Assembly: GCA_024222295.1 (NCBI GenBank)
Contig: JAAEPF010000025.1
Span: 186,001 to 250,000 of the forward strand
Source: Actinomycetes bacterium
GTDB lineage: Bacteria; Actinomycetota; Acidimicrobiia; Acidimicrobiales; Microtrichaceae
Length of the DNA: 64,000 nt
Direction: 5' to 3'
Shown: in pieces, positions 1 to 8,510 of the stretch
Layout: each line of letters opens with the position of its first letter
How positions within the stretch are numbered: the first letter of the stretch is position 1
The notes under the pieces: model-generated
Seen by the model: the letters and a program-made list of their open reading frames with translations, nothing else
The model's database searches: none
Told to the model about the DNA's origin: nothing
Translations under genes and position numbers: made by a program

Positions 1-999
1 TCGCACGTACGCCTCGACGGCCCCGGCATCGGGGTCGCCGGCCCCTGCGAGCGCTCCCTCCATCGCACCGGACAAGGCATCCAGATCGCCGACCGGAACC
101 ACGGCACCAAGGCCGGCCACCGTGTCGGGCAGTGCGCCCGCGTCGGTGGCGACGACCTGGCATCCACCGGCCAGTGCCTCGATGACGGGAACACAGAAGC
201 CCTCGTGGTGTGAGGCGATGACGAAGACGGCATTCTCGGCGTACGCACCATCACGCGCCTTCGCCGGCACGTCGACCAGCAGCCTTAGCTGGTCGGCGAT
301 GCCGACGGACTCGCCGAGGGACAGCAGTTCAGATGGATGGCCGGGCTCGGATTCAGTCCGGCGCCCGATGATCGTCAGGGGGTTGCGTGCCCGTACCTGC
401 TCGCCAAGGGACGCGTACGCGCGGATCACGTCTGCGTGGCACTTGGCCCGCACCAACCGGCCGACCGACAGGACGCCCGAGCGCGGGGATGCCCCACCGA
501 GACCGGGTCCGTCGACTCCCCCGACCAGCAGCGGCACGACGCGCGTGTCCGCCAGACCGACGGCGGCGTGCATCGCCAGTACATCTGCGTTGTGCTGCGA
601 GTCGCACCACGCGAGGTTGGCCATTGCCGCGGCGGCGAGCTGGTCCAAACCTTCTGATGCTGCCCGTGCCGCCGCGCCGGACAGCAGCGCAGGCGGCGTG
701 ATGTTGTGGAAGTGCACCACGACCACCGCGTGGTCGTGGCGGAGCTGCAGGGCGTTGAACAGGTCATAGTGGATTCCGTGGTGGAAGATCACCAGGTCGG
801 CACCCGCGTAGTCCGGATGCGCGCCCATCCACCATGGATCGGCCGTCTCCACGATGGCCCCGGCCGGCAGCGCACCACCCCCCTGGGCGAACACCATGAC
901 CTCGTGACCGGCGTCCACGAGCACCGATCGCTGCGCAACCACCGAATCCGATATCGCATCGAGTTCGATGCACAGGCCGGTGACGATCGCGACCTTCAC
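1..999 (-). CDS. GT-B glycosyltransferase, C-terminus cut by window edge
   Basis: About 333 residues are visible and the frame runs open off the left edge. The protein opens KVAIVTGLCIELDAISD, typical of a nucleotide-sugar glycosyltransferase N-terminal Rossmann half. A later stretch near residues 260-285 (HHEGFCVPVIEALAGG) is the GT1/GT4 nucleotide-sugar binding signature with the E-x7-E type acidic pair. The start is a GTG at 997-999 that overlaps the stop of the upstream gene as GTGA, so the two are translationally coupled. It is the last visible gene of a minus-strand run that begins at the ABC exporter, so it probably adds a sugar to the exported glycan. Donor and acceptor cannot be told from sequence. 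Confidence 0.85.
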   Translation of the reverse strand, partial: MKVAIVTGLCIELDAISDSVVAQRSVLVDAGHEVMVFAQGGGALPAGAIVETADPWWMGAHPDYAGADLVIFHHGIHYDLFNALQLRHDHAVVVVHFHNITPPALLSGAAARAASEGLDQLAAAAMANLAWCDSQHNADVLAMHAAVGLADTRVVPLLVGGVDGPGLGGASPRSGVLSVGRLVRAKCHADVIRAYASLGEQVRARNPLTIIGRRTESEPGHPSELLSLGESVGIADQLRLLVDVPAKARDGAYAENAVFVIASHHEGFCVPVIEALAGGCQVVATDAGALPDTVAGLGAVVPVGDLDALSGAMEGALAGAGDPDAGAVEAYVR

Positions 1000-3197
1000 G
1001 ACTGCCTCCCCGCCACCTCGCCGAGGAGCGACTCGAACGAGTCGGCCATCGCTCCGACCGAATAGTGCTGCTCGTAGCGGTCCCGTCCGGCCCGGCCCAT
1101 CGCTTCTGCAGTACCTCGATCGGCGCAGAGCTCGATCACGGCGGAAGCCAGGTCAGCCGGGTCTGCAGCGACGAGGCGTCCCGTGGCGCCATCCACAACC
1201 ACCTCGCGGGCTGCCCCACTGTCGAGGGCCACCACGGGGCGGCCGGCCATCATTGCCTCGACGTACACGAGGCCGAACGACTCGAATCGAGACGGCGCCA
1301 CGAACACGGTGCAATCCCGGTAGGCGGCCCAGAGCTCGTCGTCGTCGACCATTCCGCAGAACTCGACCCTCCCGGCCCAATCCGCGTCGCCGTGGGCGTC
1401 CTCGAAGTCCAACCGTGGTGGCCGGCCCGACTCGCCGGGAATGTCATCCCGGCCGACTATCACCAACCTGGCCCGTTCGTCGGCGGACAGGATCTGCGGT
1501 GCCGCGTCCAGCAGGAGGTCGATGCCCTTGCGCTTCTCGAGGCGCCCGACGAACAGCACGACCGGCGCGGAGTCCGCGCTGGTCGACGGAGGGCCGAGGT
1601 GGTCCGGCACTCCGAGAGGGCTGACGACGGCCCGACCCGGATCGAACCCCGCCCCGGAGACCGAGATGGTCTCCTCGAGCACCGCGTCAGAGATCGCGTG
1701 CACGAGATCGCTGCGCTCGATCACCTGCCGCTCCAGCGCCAGCAAGGGTTCCACGAAGTCCGACATAAACGCCGGGTCGGAGGTCCATTCCGGCTTCGTC
1801 GGCAGCGTGATCCCCAGGGTGGTCACGAGGGTGGTGACCACGGGCACCTCGCCATCGAGCAGCCGCAGTGTCTCCACGTCCCACATCGCTCCGAGCACGG
1901 CGTCCACCGGCCTGCGGCCGTGGATGCGGTTGACCTCCCCTGCCACCGACGATGCGTTCCCCCAGATCCGTGCGGGCACACCATCGGGTCGGTCCGGAGC
2001 GTCGGGTGCCTTGGTGACCCGGTGGATCCAGACTCCCTCCTCCAGGTCAACCGTGTTGTGGCCGTGACCGGTGGTCACGATCCTGACCTCGTGACCCCTG
2101 CGGGCCAGCTCCCGCGCGGTGTCGAGCATGTACCTGCCGATTCCCCCGGTGTCGTCGGGTGGCAGCGACTGCGACACAAACACCGCGTGCCGCCGTCCAC
2201 CGGCCGGTGCCGCAATGGTCGGGAACGGCAGCAGGGTCGGCTCCGACGGGTCGGAGTCCTCCAGCATGGAGACCCGACCGCGGTAGCCGACCTCCAGCCC
2301 GGCCGGCCATGCCTCCTCCAGGCGCGTGAGCCCGAACTCGAGTTCTCCGTCGGAGATCCGCCCGGCGTCACCGTGGGCCAACAGGTCCTCGCGGAGCTCG
2401 GCTGCGAACCGCGAGTTGTCGGCCATCAGCTGGTCCGCGGGTGTCTCGCCGAGCCCGTTGACCAGTGAGAAGTAGATCTTGTTCTTCACGACCGCGAACA
2501 GGTCGACGGTCACGCGGTCGGAGGTACGCCGGGAGCTGGGCATGAACTTGTGGTGGACCTCGGCACCGTCCAGCTGGCGCAGCACGTAGCCGGCATCGAT
2601 GAGACGGAGGCACACGTCGGTCTCGTCGAGGTAGAACTCGATCTCCTCATCGAAGCCGCCGACCTCCACGAGCCGGTCACGCCTGAAACTCGAGTTCGTG
2701 CCGATCAGGTACGGGAACTGCCAGGTGCCGGGGAAGCACAGGTCATCGAGCGGCACCTCCGACGTCGAGTCGGATCGGCCCAGGCGGTCTGCGCTGTTGA
2801 AACGGCACTGGAAGGCGTAGCCCGTGTGGTCCCGAACGACCCCGCCGACACCAGCGACCTCGTCGTCCGCGTAGGCGGCGTCCAGTTCGTCGAGCCAGGT
2901 GGCCTCGGGTATCCCGTCGTCGTCAATGAACGCCACGACCTCGCCGGCTGCGGCGGCGGCCCCAAGGTTCCTGCTGCGCGAGAGATTGGCCTCGGGGTTG
3001 CGCACAGCCTTGATCTCGCTGGCATGGCGCTCGAGGACCGCGTCGGTCGAGTCGGTGCAGGGCCCCGCCACGACGACCACCTCGAAACAGGGGTGCGTCT
3101 GCTGGCGCAGTGCCACGAGGAGTTGCTCGAGGGACTCGGCGCGGTCGAGGGTGCACACCACAACCGAGAACGCGCGACGCATGGGACTGCCGGTCAC
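996..3197 (-). CDS. Bifunctional glycosyltransferase, GT2 domain fused to GT4 domain
   Basis: 733 residues. Residues 8-280 form a GT2 (GT-A fold) domain: FSVVVCTLDRAESLEQLL, then FIDDDG near residue 89 as the metal-binding acidic motif. Residues 335-733 form a GT4 (GT-B) domain: SQSLPPDDTGGIGRYM, GRLEKRKGIDLLLDA near 550, and ESFGLVYVEAMMAG near 639. It probably makes two successive linkages of the surface glycan in the cytoplasm. Start is GTG 3195-3197, overlapping the methyltransferase stop (GTGA); an ATG five codons later is possible. Both ends overlap neighbours by 4 bp, so it sits inside a tight operon. Confidence 0.9.
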   Translation of the reverse strand: MTGSPMRRAFSVVVCTLDRAESLEQLLVALRQQTHPCFEVVVVAGPCTDSTDAVLERHASEIKAVRNPEANLSRSRNLGAAAAAGEVVAFIDDDGIPEATWLDELDAAYADDEVAGVGGVVRDHTGYAFQCRFNSADRLGRSDSTSEVPLDDLCFPGTWQFPYLIGTNSSFRRDRLVEVGGFDEEIEFYLDETDVCLRLIDAGYVLRQLDGAEVHHKFMPSSRRTSDRVTVDLFAVVKNKIYFSLVNGLGETPADQLMADNSRFAAELREDLLAHGDAGRISDGELEFGLTRLEEAWPAGLEVGYRGRVSMLEDSDPSEPTLLPFPTIAAPAGGRRHAVFVSQSLPPDDTGGIGRYMLDTARELARRGHEVRIVTTGHGHNTVDLEEGVWIHRVTKAPDAPDRPDGVPARIWGNASSVAGEVNRIHGRRPVDAVLGAMWDVETLRLLDGEVPVVTTLVTTLGITLPTKPEWTSDPAFMSDFVEPLLALERQVIERSDLVHAISDAVLEETISVSGAGFDPGRAVVSPLGVPDHLGPPSTSADSAPVVLFVGRLEKRKGIDLLLDAAPQILSADERARLVIVGRDDIPGESGRPPRLDFEDAHGDADWAGRVEFCGMVDDDELWAAYRDCTVFVAPSRFESFGLVYVEAMMAGRPVVALDSGAAREVVVDGATGRLVAADPADLASAVIELCADRGTAEAMGRAGRDRYEQHYSVGAMADSFESLLGEVAGRQS

Positions 3198-4180
3198 TTG
3201 GCCCTTCGGGCGACCAACTGCATCTCGAGCGCGTCGCCGTTCTCGCGGCCCTCGGCCTCCACCTCGACGTCAGTCAGCCCTGCTTCTGCGAGCAGACCCG
3301 CCAGGGTCTCAGAGGAGTACATGTTGAAGTGGAAGTCCCCCTCGTACTCCTGGTCCCCGTACAGCACACGCCGCAGCTGTTCCCAGGGGATGTCGCCCTC
3401 GGAGAACGCCGCGAGCATCGAGGCGGCGTCGGGCACGACCATCCGCAGCACTCCGTCCGGCCCCAGCAGCGAGATCCAGTACGGGAGTATCTCGCGCTGG
3501 AGTTGCTCCTGCGGGAAGTGCTCCACGAGGTGGGCGCTGAACAGCTCGACCAGTTCACCCTCGCCGAACGGTAGCTCGGTGGCGGTGGCGATCACGTCCA
3601 CGCCGGGCAGGTCGCGCATGTCGGCGTTGACGTACCCGTCGAGCGGCAGGTGGCCGCAGCCGAGGTTGACCCGCAACCCCTCGGCGCGCGCGGAGTCGAC
3701 CTTCGCGGCATCGATGATCTTCGCCTCCACCGCCGGCGCCGCCCCGCGTGAGTCGCCGTAGCGCAGCTCCACCATCAGCTCGTGGCGGATCGTCTCCATG
3801 CGCTGCCAGAGGTCGTTGATCGACTTCGCGTGCTCGGTCTGGGTGTGCCACGTGCGACCCAGTGCCTCTGACCGCTCCGCCTCGCCGGCCCACACCTCGC
3901 GCACCTGCTGCTGGGCCTCGGCCATGTGGCGCTCGAGGCGCCTCGCAGCTCCCGAGAACGAGGTGATCGCATTGAGCACCGCCGGCATGTGCTTCTCGAG
4001 GCGGTTCAACCGGACGCTGTTGTCGACCGTGGCGGGATGTATGTCCGCGACGGCCTGTTCGACCTGGGCGAGCCTAGGACCCGTGCCCTCGATCCGCAGT
4101 AGTACCCGGCGCAGAAGCAGCCCGAGCCTGGTGAGCCCCGGAATCTGCTTGAGCCGCCCTACCAATCCCGTTGCAGTCAT
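3194..4180 (-). CDS. SAM-dependent methyltransferase with N-terminal coiled coil
   Basis: 328 residues in two parts. Residues 1-160 are basic and helical, rich in heptad-like Leu/Val and Gln/Glu, and predict a coiled coil; they open with LKQIPGLTRLGLLLRRVLL. Residues 165-328 are a class I methyltransferase: LNLGCGHLPLDGYVNADM is motif I, followed by ATELPFGEGE and HLVEHFP. The gene overlaps the wzt-like ATPase gene by ATGA. In ABC-dependent O-antigen systems a methyltransferase on a coiled-coil scaffold can cap the chain and set its length (WbdD paradigm), so a chain-terminating role is plausible here; that role is inference from position and architecture only. Confidence 0.85.
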   Translation of the reverse strand: MTATGLVGRLKQIPGLTRLGLLLRRVLLRIEGTGPRLAQVEQAVADIHPATVDNSVRLNRLEKHMPAVLNAITSFSGAARRLERHMAEAQQQVREVWAGEAERSEALGRTWHTQTEHAKSINDLWQRMETIRHELMVELRYGDSRGAAPAVEAKIIDAAKVDSARAEGLRVNLGCGHLPLDGYVNADMRDLPGVDVIATATELPFGEGELVELFSAHLVEHFPQEQLQREILPYWISLLGPDGVLRMVVPDAASMLAAFSEGDIPWEQLRRVLYGDQEYEGDFHFNMYSSETLAGLLAEAGLTDVEVEAEGRENGDALEMQLVARRAK

Positions 4181-5424
4181 CGTTCCTCCGGAAGGCTCCA
4201 GGTTGCGTCCAGCTCGACCAGTCCGGCACCGACGGCGTCCTCACCTCGGTGGACGGTCAGCACATAGCGTCGCACGTGGCGGTCGTACACGTGCTGAACC
4301 CATCGGTCGTTGACCGCGATGGTGAACTCGTACTTACCGGGGAGCAGCCGCAGCTGCCCCAGCTCCAGGAGCACCGATCCCGGCCCTTCCAGCGTGCCGG
4401 TGGACGTGCCATCCAACTTCGTGTTGGACCCGGAGACGTGAACCCCGGATTCGGTGTGGATGCCGTACCCGAAGACAGGCTCCTCCACCCGCTCGTGCGC
4501 CATGTAGTCGATCTTGATGGCGAACCGCTCGCCGGGCTCCAGGGTGTTCACGGGCTCGTCTCCGGGCCCGAGAAGCGCCACCTGGCGTATCTCGATCTCC
4601 TCACCGAAGTCAGCCTCGCGGGTCCAGTCGAAGTCGACCTTCACCCCTTCTGACTCCTCCGCGGCCCGCGCCTCGGCTCGCTCCTCCCGCTCGGCGGCGT
4701 TCACCTTCTTCAGGTAGGCGCCGGCGACCTCGGCGGCCGGCCCCTCGAGCTGAAGCTCGCCGTGGTCGAGCCAGGCCGCCCGGTCACACATGGTCTCGAC
4801 CGTGTCCATGCCGTGTGTCACCACGACCACGGTCACGCCCTTCTTGCGCAGGTCGTACAGGTGCTCGAAGCAGCGCCGCATGAACTGCTCATCGCCGACC
4901 GCAATCACCTCGTCGATGATGAGGATCTCGGGGTCGACGTGCACGGCCACGGAGAACCCGAGCCGCACGTACATGCCCGAGGAGTAGATCTTCACCGGCG
5001 AGTCGATGAACTCCCCGACTCCGGCAAAGTCGACGATGTCGTCGAACACCTTGTCGATCTGCTTGCGGTTCATGCCCAGGATCGTGGCGTTCATGTACAC
5101 GTTCTCGCGGCCGGTGAGGTCTGGGTGGAATCCGGCGCCGAGTTCCAGCAACGTCGAGATCCGGCCGGTGGCGGAAACCTGCCCCTCGGTGGGGCGGTAG
5201 ATGCCGGCAATGCACCGCAGCAGCGTGGACTTGCCACAGCCGTTGTGACCGATGAGCGCGTACATCGAGCCTTCGGGTATCTCCAGGGAAACATCCCTGA
5301 GTGCCCAGAACTGATCTGTTCCGGCACTGCGGTCCCGGCGGGTCACCAGTTCCTTCACCGAGCTGGCGCGGTCGGTCTGCAACCTGAACTTCTTCGAGAC
5401 GTTGTCGACGATGATCGCGCTCAT
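4177..5424 (-). CDS. Polysaccharide ABC exporter ATP-binding protein, Wzt/TagH type
   Basis: 415 residues. The ATPase covers roughly residues 1-240: Walker A GHNGCGKST near 61-69, signature YSSGMYVRLGFSVAV near 147, Walker B ILIIDEVIAVGDE near 165, and a switch His in VVVTHGMDT near 203. Residues 260-415 form an extra beta-rich region like the Wzt C-terminal carbohydrate-binding domain, which in O-antigen systems recognises the capped chain end. It pairs with the permease gene upstream (1 bp between them). Product: the motor that drives export of a lipid-linked glycan across the membrane. Confidence 0.93.
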   Translation of the reverse strand: MSAIIVDNVSKKFRLQTDRASSVKELVTRRDRSAGTDQFWALRDVSLEIPEGSMYALIGHNGCGKSTLLRCIAGIYRPTEGQVSATGRISTLLELGAGFHPDLTGRENVYMNATILGMNRKQIDKVFDDIVDFAGVGEFIDSPVKIYSSGMYVRLGFSVAVHVDPEILIIDEVIAVGDEQFMRRCFEHLYDLRKKGVTVVVVTHGMDTVETMCDRAAWLDHGELQLEGPAAEVAGAYLKKVNAAEREERAEARAAEESEGVKVDFDWTREADFGEEIEIRQVALLGPGDEPVNTLEPGERFAIKIDYMAHERVEEPVFGYGIHTESGVHVSGSNTKLDGTSTGTLEGPGSVLLELGQLRLLPGKYEFTIAVNDRWVQHVYDRHVRRYVLTVHRGEDAVGAGLVELDATWSLPEER

Positions 5425-5425
5425 C

Positions 5426-6220
5426 TCACAGCTCCTCGATCACTTTGGGTGCGTTGCGCGAGAAGATCCACCAGCCCAGCACGAGGCTGGCGACAGCAGA
5501 ACCCACCATGACCGACCAGTTCACCGCGGTCGGCATCGAGTGGAGGTAGAAGGCGTTGCGCATGCCGTCTGCGTAGTGCGTCAGGGGGTTCAGGCGGATG
5601 AGCGTCTGCCATCCATCGGGCACGATGGAGAGCGGGTAGACGATCGGGGTCGCGTAGAACATGACCTGCAGTCCGATTCCGACCAGGTAGCCGACGTCCC
5701 GGAAGCGGATGTTCCCGAGGCCCACGACGAGGCCCAGGCCGTAGGCGAACAGCGCCAGGAGGATCAGCACGGGCAGCCCGATGACGAAGGTCCAGCTGAC
5801 GTTGCCGACCAGCACCATGAAACCCATCAGGATCAGCGTCTCCAGACCTGCCTGCAGTGCCGTCGTCATCAGGCCGGAGACCATCGGGCACTCGGGCGGG
5901 AAGTAGGTCCTGGTTAGCAGCCCTCCGGCAGAGGCGAAGTTGGCGATCAGGGTGTTGATGGTCCCGGAGAAGAAGTTCCAGGCCACCAGGGCGCTGAACA
6001 GGTAGAGCGCAAAGCTGCTCGTCGTACCATTGCCGGCGACCGGGGGTTCCGCCCGCAGGAACACGCCGAACACCACCGTGAACACCGCAAGGGTCACGGC
6101 CGGGTTGATCAGCGACCACAGCCACCCGAGAACGCTCTTCTTGTATCGGGATTTCAGGTCTCGCTGGGCGAGGTTGCCGATCAGCGTGCGGTACTGCCAG
6201 ACCTGCGCGGGCGTGGACAA
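5426..6220 (-). CDS. Polysaccharide ABC exporter permease, Wzm/TagG type (ABC-2)
   Basis: 264 residues with about six hydrophobic helices, an N-terminal cytoplasmic segment (NLAQRDLKSRYKKSVLGWLW) and the R-Y-K-x-S-x-LG-W-x-W motif of ABC-2 polysaccharide permeases. The start is TTG at 6218-6220, chosen because AGAGGTG lies a few bases upstream. A TACCGT hexamer further upstream near 6250 could be its -10. First gene of the minus-strand export operon (permease, ATPase, methyltransferase, GTs). Confidence 0.92.
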   Translation of the reverse strand: MSTPAQVWQYRTLIGNLAQRDLKSRYKKSVLGWLWSLINPAVTLAVFTVVFGVFLRAEPPVAGNGTTSSFALYLFSALVAWNFFSGTINTLIANFASAGGLLTRTYFPPECPMVSGLMTTALQAGLETLILMGFMVLVGNVSWTFVIGLPVLILLALFAYGLGLVVGLGNIRFRDVGYLVGIGLQVMFYATPIVYPLSIVPDGWQTLIRLNPLTHYADGMRNAFYLHSMPTAVNWSVMVGSAVASLVLGWWIFSRNAPKVIEEL

Positions 6221-6321
6221 AGAACACCTCTGGTAGGGGGAGAACCAACGGTACCAGTGGCGCCACTCAGGGCCGGAAACCCTCCTACAGTGATGACCGT
6301 CACCGCGACGGAGGTACGCAC

Positions 6322-6642
6322 GTGGGTCTCAAGGACAGGTTCAGGGCGACATTGGGCGCCCTCAAGCAGCTCCCCGACGTGCATCGTCGCGTGCTGCGCC
6401 TCGAGGAGCAGGCCGCCCATGACACGGCCCTGCTGGCCGAGGTCAACCAGCGCACGCTGGCGCTCAGCCACCAGGTCGAGCACATCGAGTCGCTGCTCTC
6501 GCAGGTCGACCCGCAGGCAACCAACGACATCGCGATCGGCGTTCGCGACTCGGTACGCGAGCTGAGCATCGAGCTCACCGAGCAGGCCAACCGTACATCC
6601 GAGCTGCTGGCCCAGCTGTCGGAGCGCGCCGAATCCACCTAG
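6322..6642 (+). CDS. Small coiled-coil protein of unknown function
   Basis: 106 residues, almost entirely predicted alpha helix with heptad spacing (VLRLEEQAAHDTALLAEV, VEHIESLLSQV). There is no signal peptide and no membrane segment. The start is GTG 6322 with a strong GGAGGT six bases upstream, which argues that this short gene is real; a TACAGT hexamer near 6283 may be its -10. It diverges from the exporter permease. Its N-terminus (LKQLPDVHRRVLRLEE) resembles the N-terminus of the coiled-coil methyltransferase at 3194-4180 (LKQIPGLTRLGLLLRRVLL), which suggests a shared scaffolding role with the export complex. That is inference. Confidence 0.7.
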   Translation: MGLKDRFRATLGALKQLPDVHRRVLRLEEQAAHDTALLAEVNQRTLALSHQVEHIESLLSQVDPQATNDIAIGVRDSVRELSIELTEQANRTSELLAQLSERAEST

Positions 6643-6669
6643 CCCGCGGACTGGCGAGCCTACGCCCGC

Positions 6670-8031
6670 CTACTCGGCGGCTTCGGTGAGGGCTTCGGAC
6701 AACGCGGGGTGCACGAATATGCACTCGGCGATGTCGTTGACCGTGAGGCCGTTGGTGACAGCCACCGCGATCACTGCGATCAGCTCTGCTGCCGCGCTGC
6801 CCACGATCGAGCCGCCGAGCACCACCCCGGTCGCGGGGTCCGAGATGATCTTCACGAACCCCCGGGGGTCGTTGTTGATCAAGGCCTTCGCGGAACTGGC
6901 GAAGGGCACCTTGGTTACCCTCACCTTGCGACCCTCGGCGAACGCGTCGGCCTCGGCGAGGCCCACATCCGCGATCTCGGGCTCGGTGAAGATCGCCGAG
7001 GCGGCCTTCTCGTAGTCGAGGTGGCGGTGGTCGACCTTGTGCAGGCCCATCACGTGCTCGGCGATCTTGCGGCCCTGCATCGAGGCCACCGAGCTGAGCG
7101 GCAGCTTGCCCGACACGTCGCCGGCCACGTAGATGTGCGGCACGTTGGTGCGCATGTGGTGGTCGACCTCGGCCACCCAGTCGCCGTCCATCTCCACACC
7201 GGCTGCCTCGAGGCCCACACCCTCCACGTTGGGCACCGACCCGATGGCGAGCAGTACATGGCTGCCCTCGGCCACGCGCCCGTCGTTGCAGCGAACCGAC
7301 ACGCCGCCCTCTGTGCGGTCGACGCCCACGGCGCGAGCGCCCTTGAAGAGCTGCACGCCGCGACCGAGGAAGTCGTCCTCGAGCACGGCTGCGACCTCCG
7401 GGTCCTTGCCGGGCAGCACCTGCTGGCGGCTCACGATCAGGGTCACGTCCGAGCCGAGGCTCGAGAACATGTGCACGAACTCAACACCGGTCACACCGGA
7501 GCCCACCACCACCAGGTGTGACGGCAGCTCCTTCGGTGGGTAGGCGTCTCGGGTTGTGAGCACCCGGTCGCCGTCGGGCTCTGCCCAGTCGGGGATGCGG
7601 GGGCGGCTGCCGGTGCTCACCATCACGGCGTCGGCTTCGAAGTTGAGCTCGCCCTCGGTCGTGTCGGCCACGACCGTGTTTGCGTCGACCAGCCGGCCGG
7701 TGCCGCGCACGATGTCGACGCCCTGGCTCTCCAGCAGGGAACGGCCCTGTTCCTCCAGCCGCCCGGTGATCGTGTCGATCCGGGAACGGAGCGCGTCGAG
7801 GTCGAGCGCAGCCGGAGTGACCGAGAGGCCCATTCCCGACGCAGCCGACACGTCGTCGAGCGCCTCCGCCGTGGCGATCATCGCCTTGGATGGCACGCAG
7901 TCGAGCAGGTGGGCAGCGCCACCCACGATGTCGCGCTCGATCAGGGTCACCTGGGCCCCGAGGCGGGCCGCGGTGGTGGCGGCCTGGGTGCCAGCGGGGC
8001 CACCGCCGATGATCACGAAGCTAAGCGACAT
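6670..8031 (-). CDS. NAD(P)H:quinone dehydrogenase, LpdA-type flavoprotein disulfide reductase homologue
   Basis: 453 residues. FAD-binding GGGPAGTQAA at the N-terminus, NAD(P)-binding VVGSGVTGVEF mid-protein, and IYVAGDVSG as the second FAD motif, followed by a dimerisation domain. The redox-active site reads GGAAHLLDCVPSK: the second Cys of the usual C-x4-C is present but the first is Ala, so no active disulfide can form. The same change marks the mycobacterial LpdA-type quinone reductases, so I call this a quinone reductase and not a lipoamide dehydrogenase. The start at 8029-8031 is favoured because a TAGCCT -10 lies 7 nt upstream (leaderless). It is not obviously linked to the glycan genes around it. 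Confidence 0.88.
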   Translation of the reverse strand: MSLSFVIIGGGPAGTQAATTAARLGAQVTLIERDIVGGAAHLLDCVPSKAMIATAEALDDVSAASGMGLSVTPAALDLDALRSRIDTITGRLEEQGRSLLESQGVDIVRGTGRLVDANTVVADTTEGELNFEADAVMVSTGSRPRIPDWAEPDGDRVLTTRDAYPPKELPSHLVVVGSGVTGVEFVHMFSSLGSDVTLIVSRQQVLPGKDPEVAAVLEDDFLGRGVQLFKGARAVGVDRTEGGVSVRCNDGRVAEGSHVLLAIGSVPNVEGVGLEAAGVEMDGDWVAEVDHHMRTNVPHIYVAGDVSGKLPLSSVASMQGRKIAEHVMGLHKVDHRHLDYEKAASAIFTEPEIADVGLAEADAFAEGRKVRVTKVPFASSAKALINNDPRGFVKIISDPATGVVLGGSIVGSAAAELIAVIAVAVTNGLTVNDIAECIFVHPALSEALTEAAE

Positions 8032-8038
8032 GGCTCCA

Positions 8039-8044
8039 AGGCTA
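8039..8044 (-). promoter_or_regulatory. Putative -10 (TAGCCT) for leaderless quinone reductase gene
   Basis: TAGCCT read on the minus strand ends 7 nt before the ATG at 8031, and no usable Shine-Dalgarno is present. Confidence 0.55.
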
Positions 8045-8094
8045 CCGGTGCACGGCTGCGGCACATGTCGGCGACGGGCAGCGTCACCGGCGGT

Positions 8095-8349
8095 TCAGCC
8101 TTCGGCGGGCTCAGGGCGGCGAAGCACCTTGCGCCGAACCTTCAGTGCGGCCTGCACACCCGGCAGGGTCAACAGCTTGCCGACGTACTGCTCGAGTTGG
8201 TGGTTGCGGCGCCGCAGCTCGTGGATGTCGGCGTTCTCGTCGACCATCGCCTCGATCAGGCGATCCTGCGCGGCCACGCGGAGGCGAAGTTCCTCGAGCT
8301 CCGACGGCCCATCGGCTCCGGTCGGCTCGCTGATCCCACTGCTCGACAT
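8095..8349 (-). CDS. Small coiled-coil protein of unknown function
   Basis: 84 residues: an acidic N-terminus, a helix ELEELRLRVAAQDRLIEAMV running into HELRRRNHQLEQYVGKLL, and a basic C-terminal stretch VQAALKVRRKVLRR that could lie on the membrane. GGAG precedes the ATG by 4 nt. It stands divergent from the large glycosyltransferase gene at 8511 and carries a LLTLPGV segment similar to the LKQIPGL/LKQLPDV segments of two other helical proteins in this locus. Function unknown. Confidence 0.65.
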   Translation of the reverse strand: MSSSGISEPTGADGPSELEELRLRVAAQDRLIEAMVDENADIHELRRRNHQLEQYVGKLLTLPGVQAALKVRRKVLRRPEPAEG

Positions 8350-8390
8350 CGGACTCCATCCAGACCACGGCCACCCAGCCGTGTTGTGTT

Positions 8391-8407
8391 CGACCCCGTC
8401 GGGGTCG
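8391..8407. promoter_or_regulatory. Inverted repeat in divergent intergenic region
   Basis: CGACCCC and GGGGTCG form perfect 7-bp arms around a GTC centre, between the divergent genes at 8349 and 8511. It could be an operator or a short hairpin. No regulator is identified. Confidence 0.35.
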
Positions 8408-8510
8408 TGTCAACGGGGGCCAGCAGGGCCGCTGGTACCGTTTCGGTGTCGATCCTACCGGCCCACTCCCCCATGACCCGACTGCCGATGACAACCCACT
8501 TGAGCACCGA

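Noticed and set aside
5421-6266. A second frame through the exporter permease region with many Arg/Pro residues
   Set aside because: Shadow frame of the permease gene; lacks the transmembrane pattern that the chosen frame shows.
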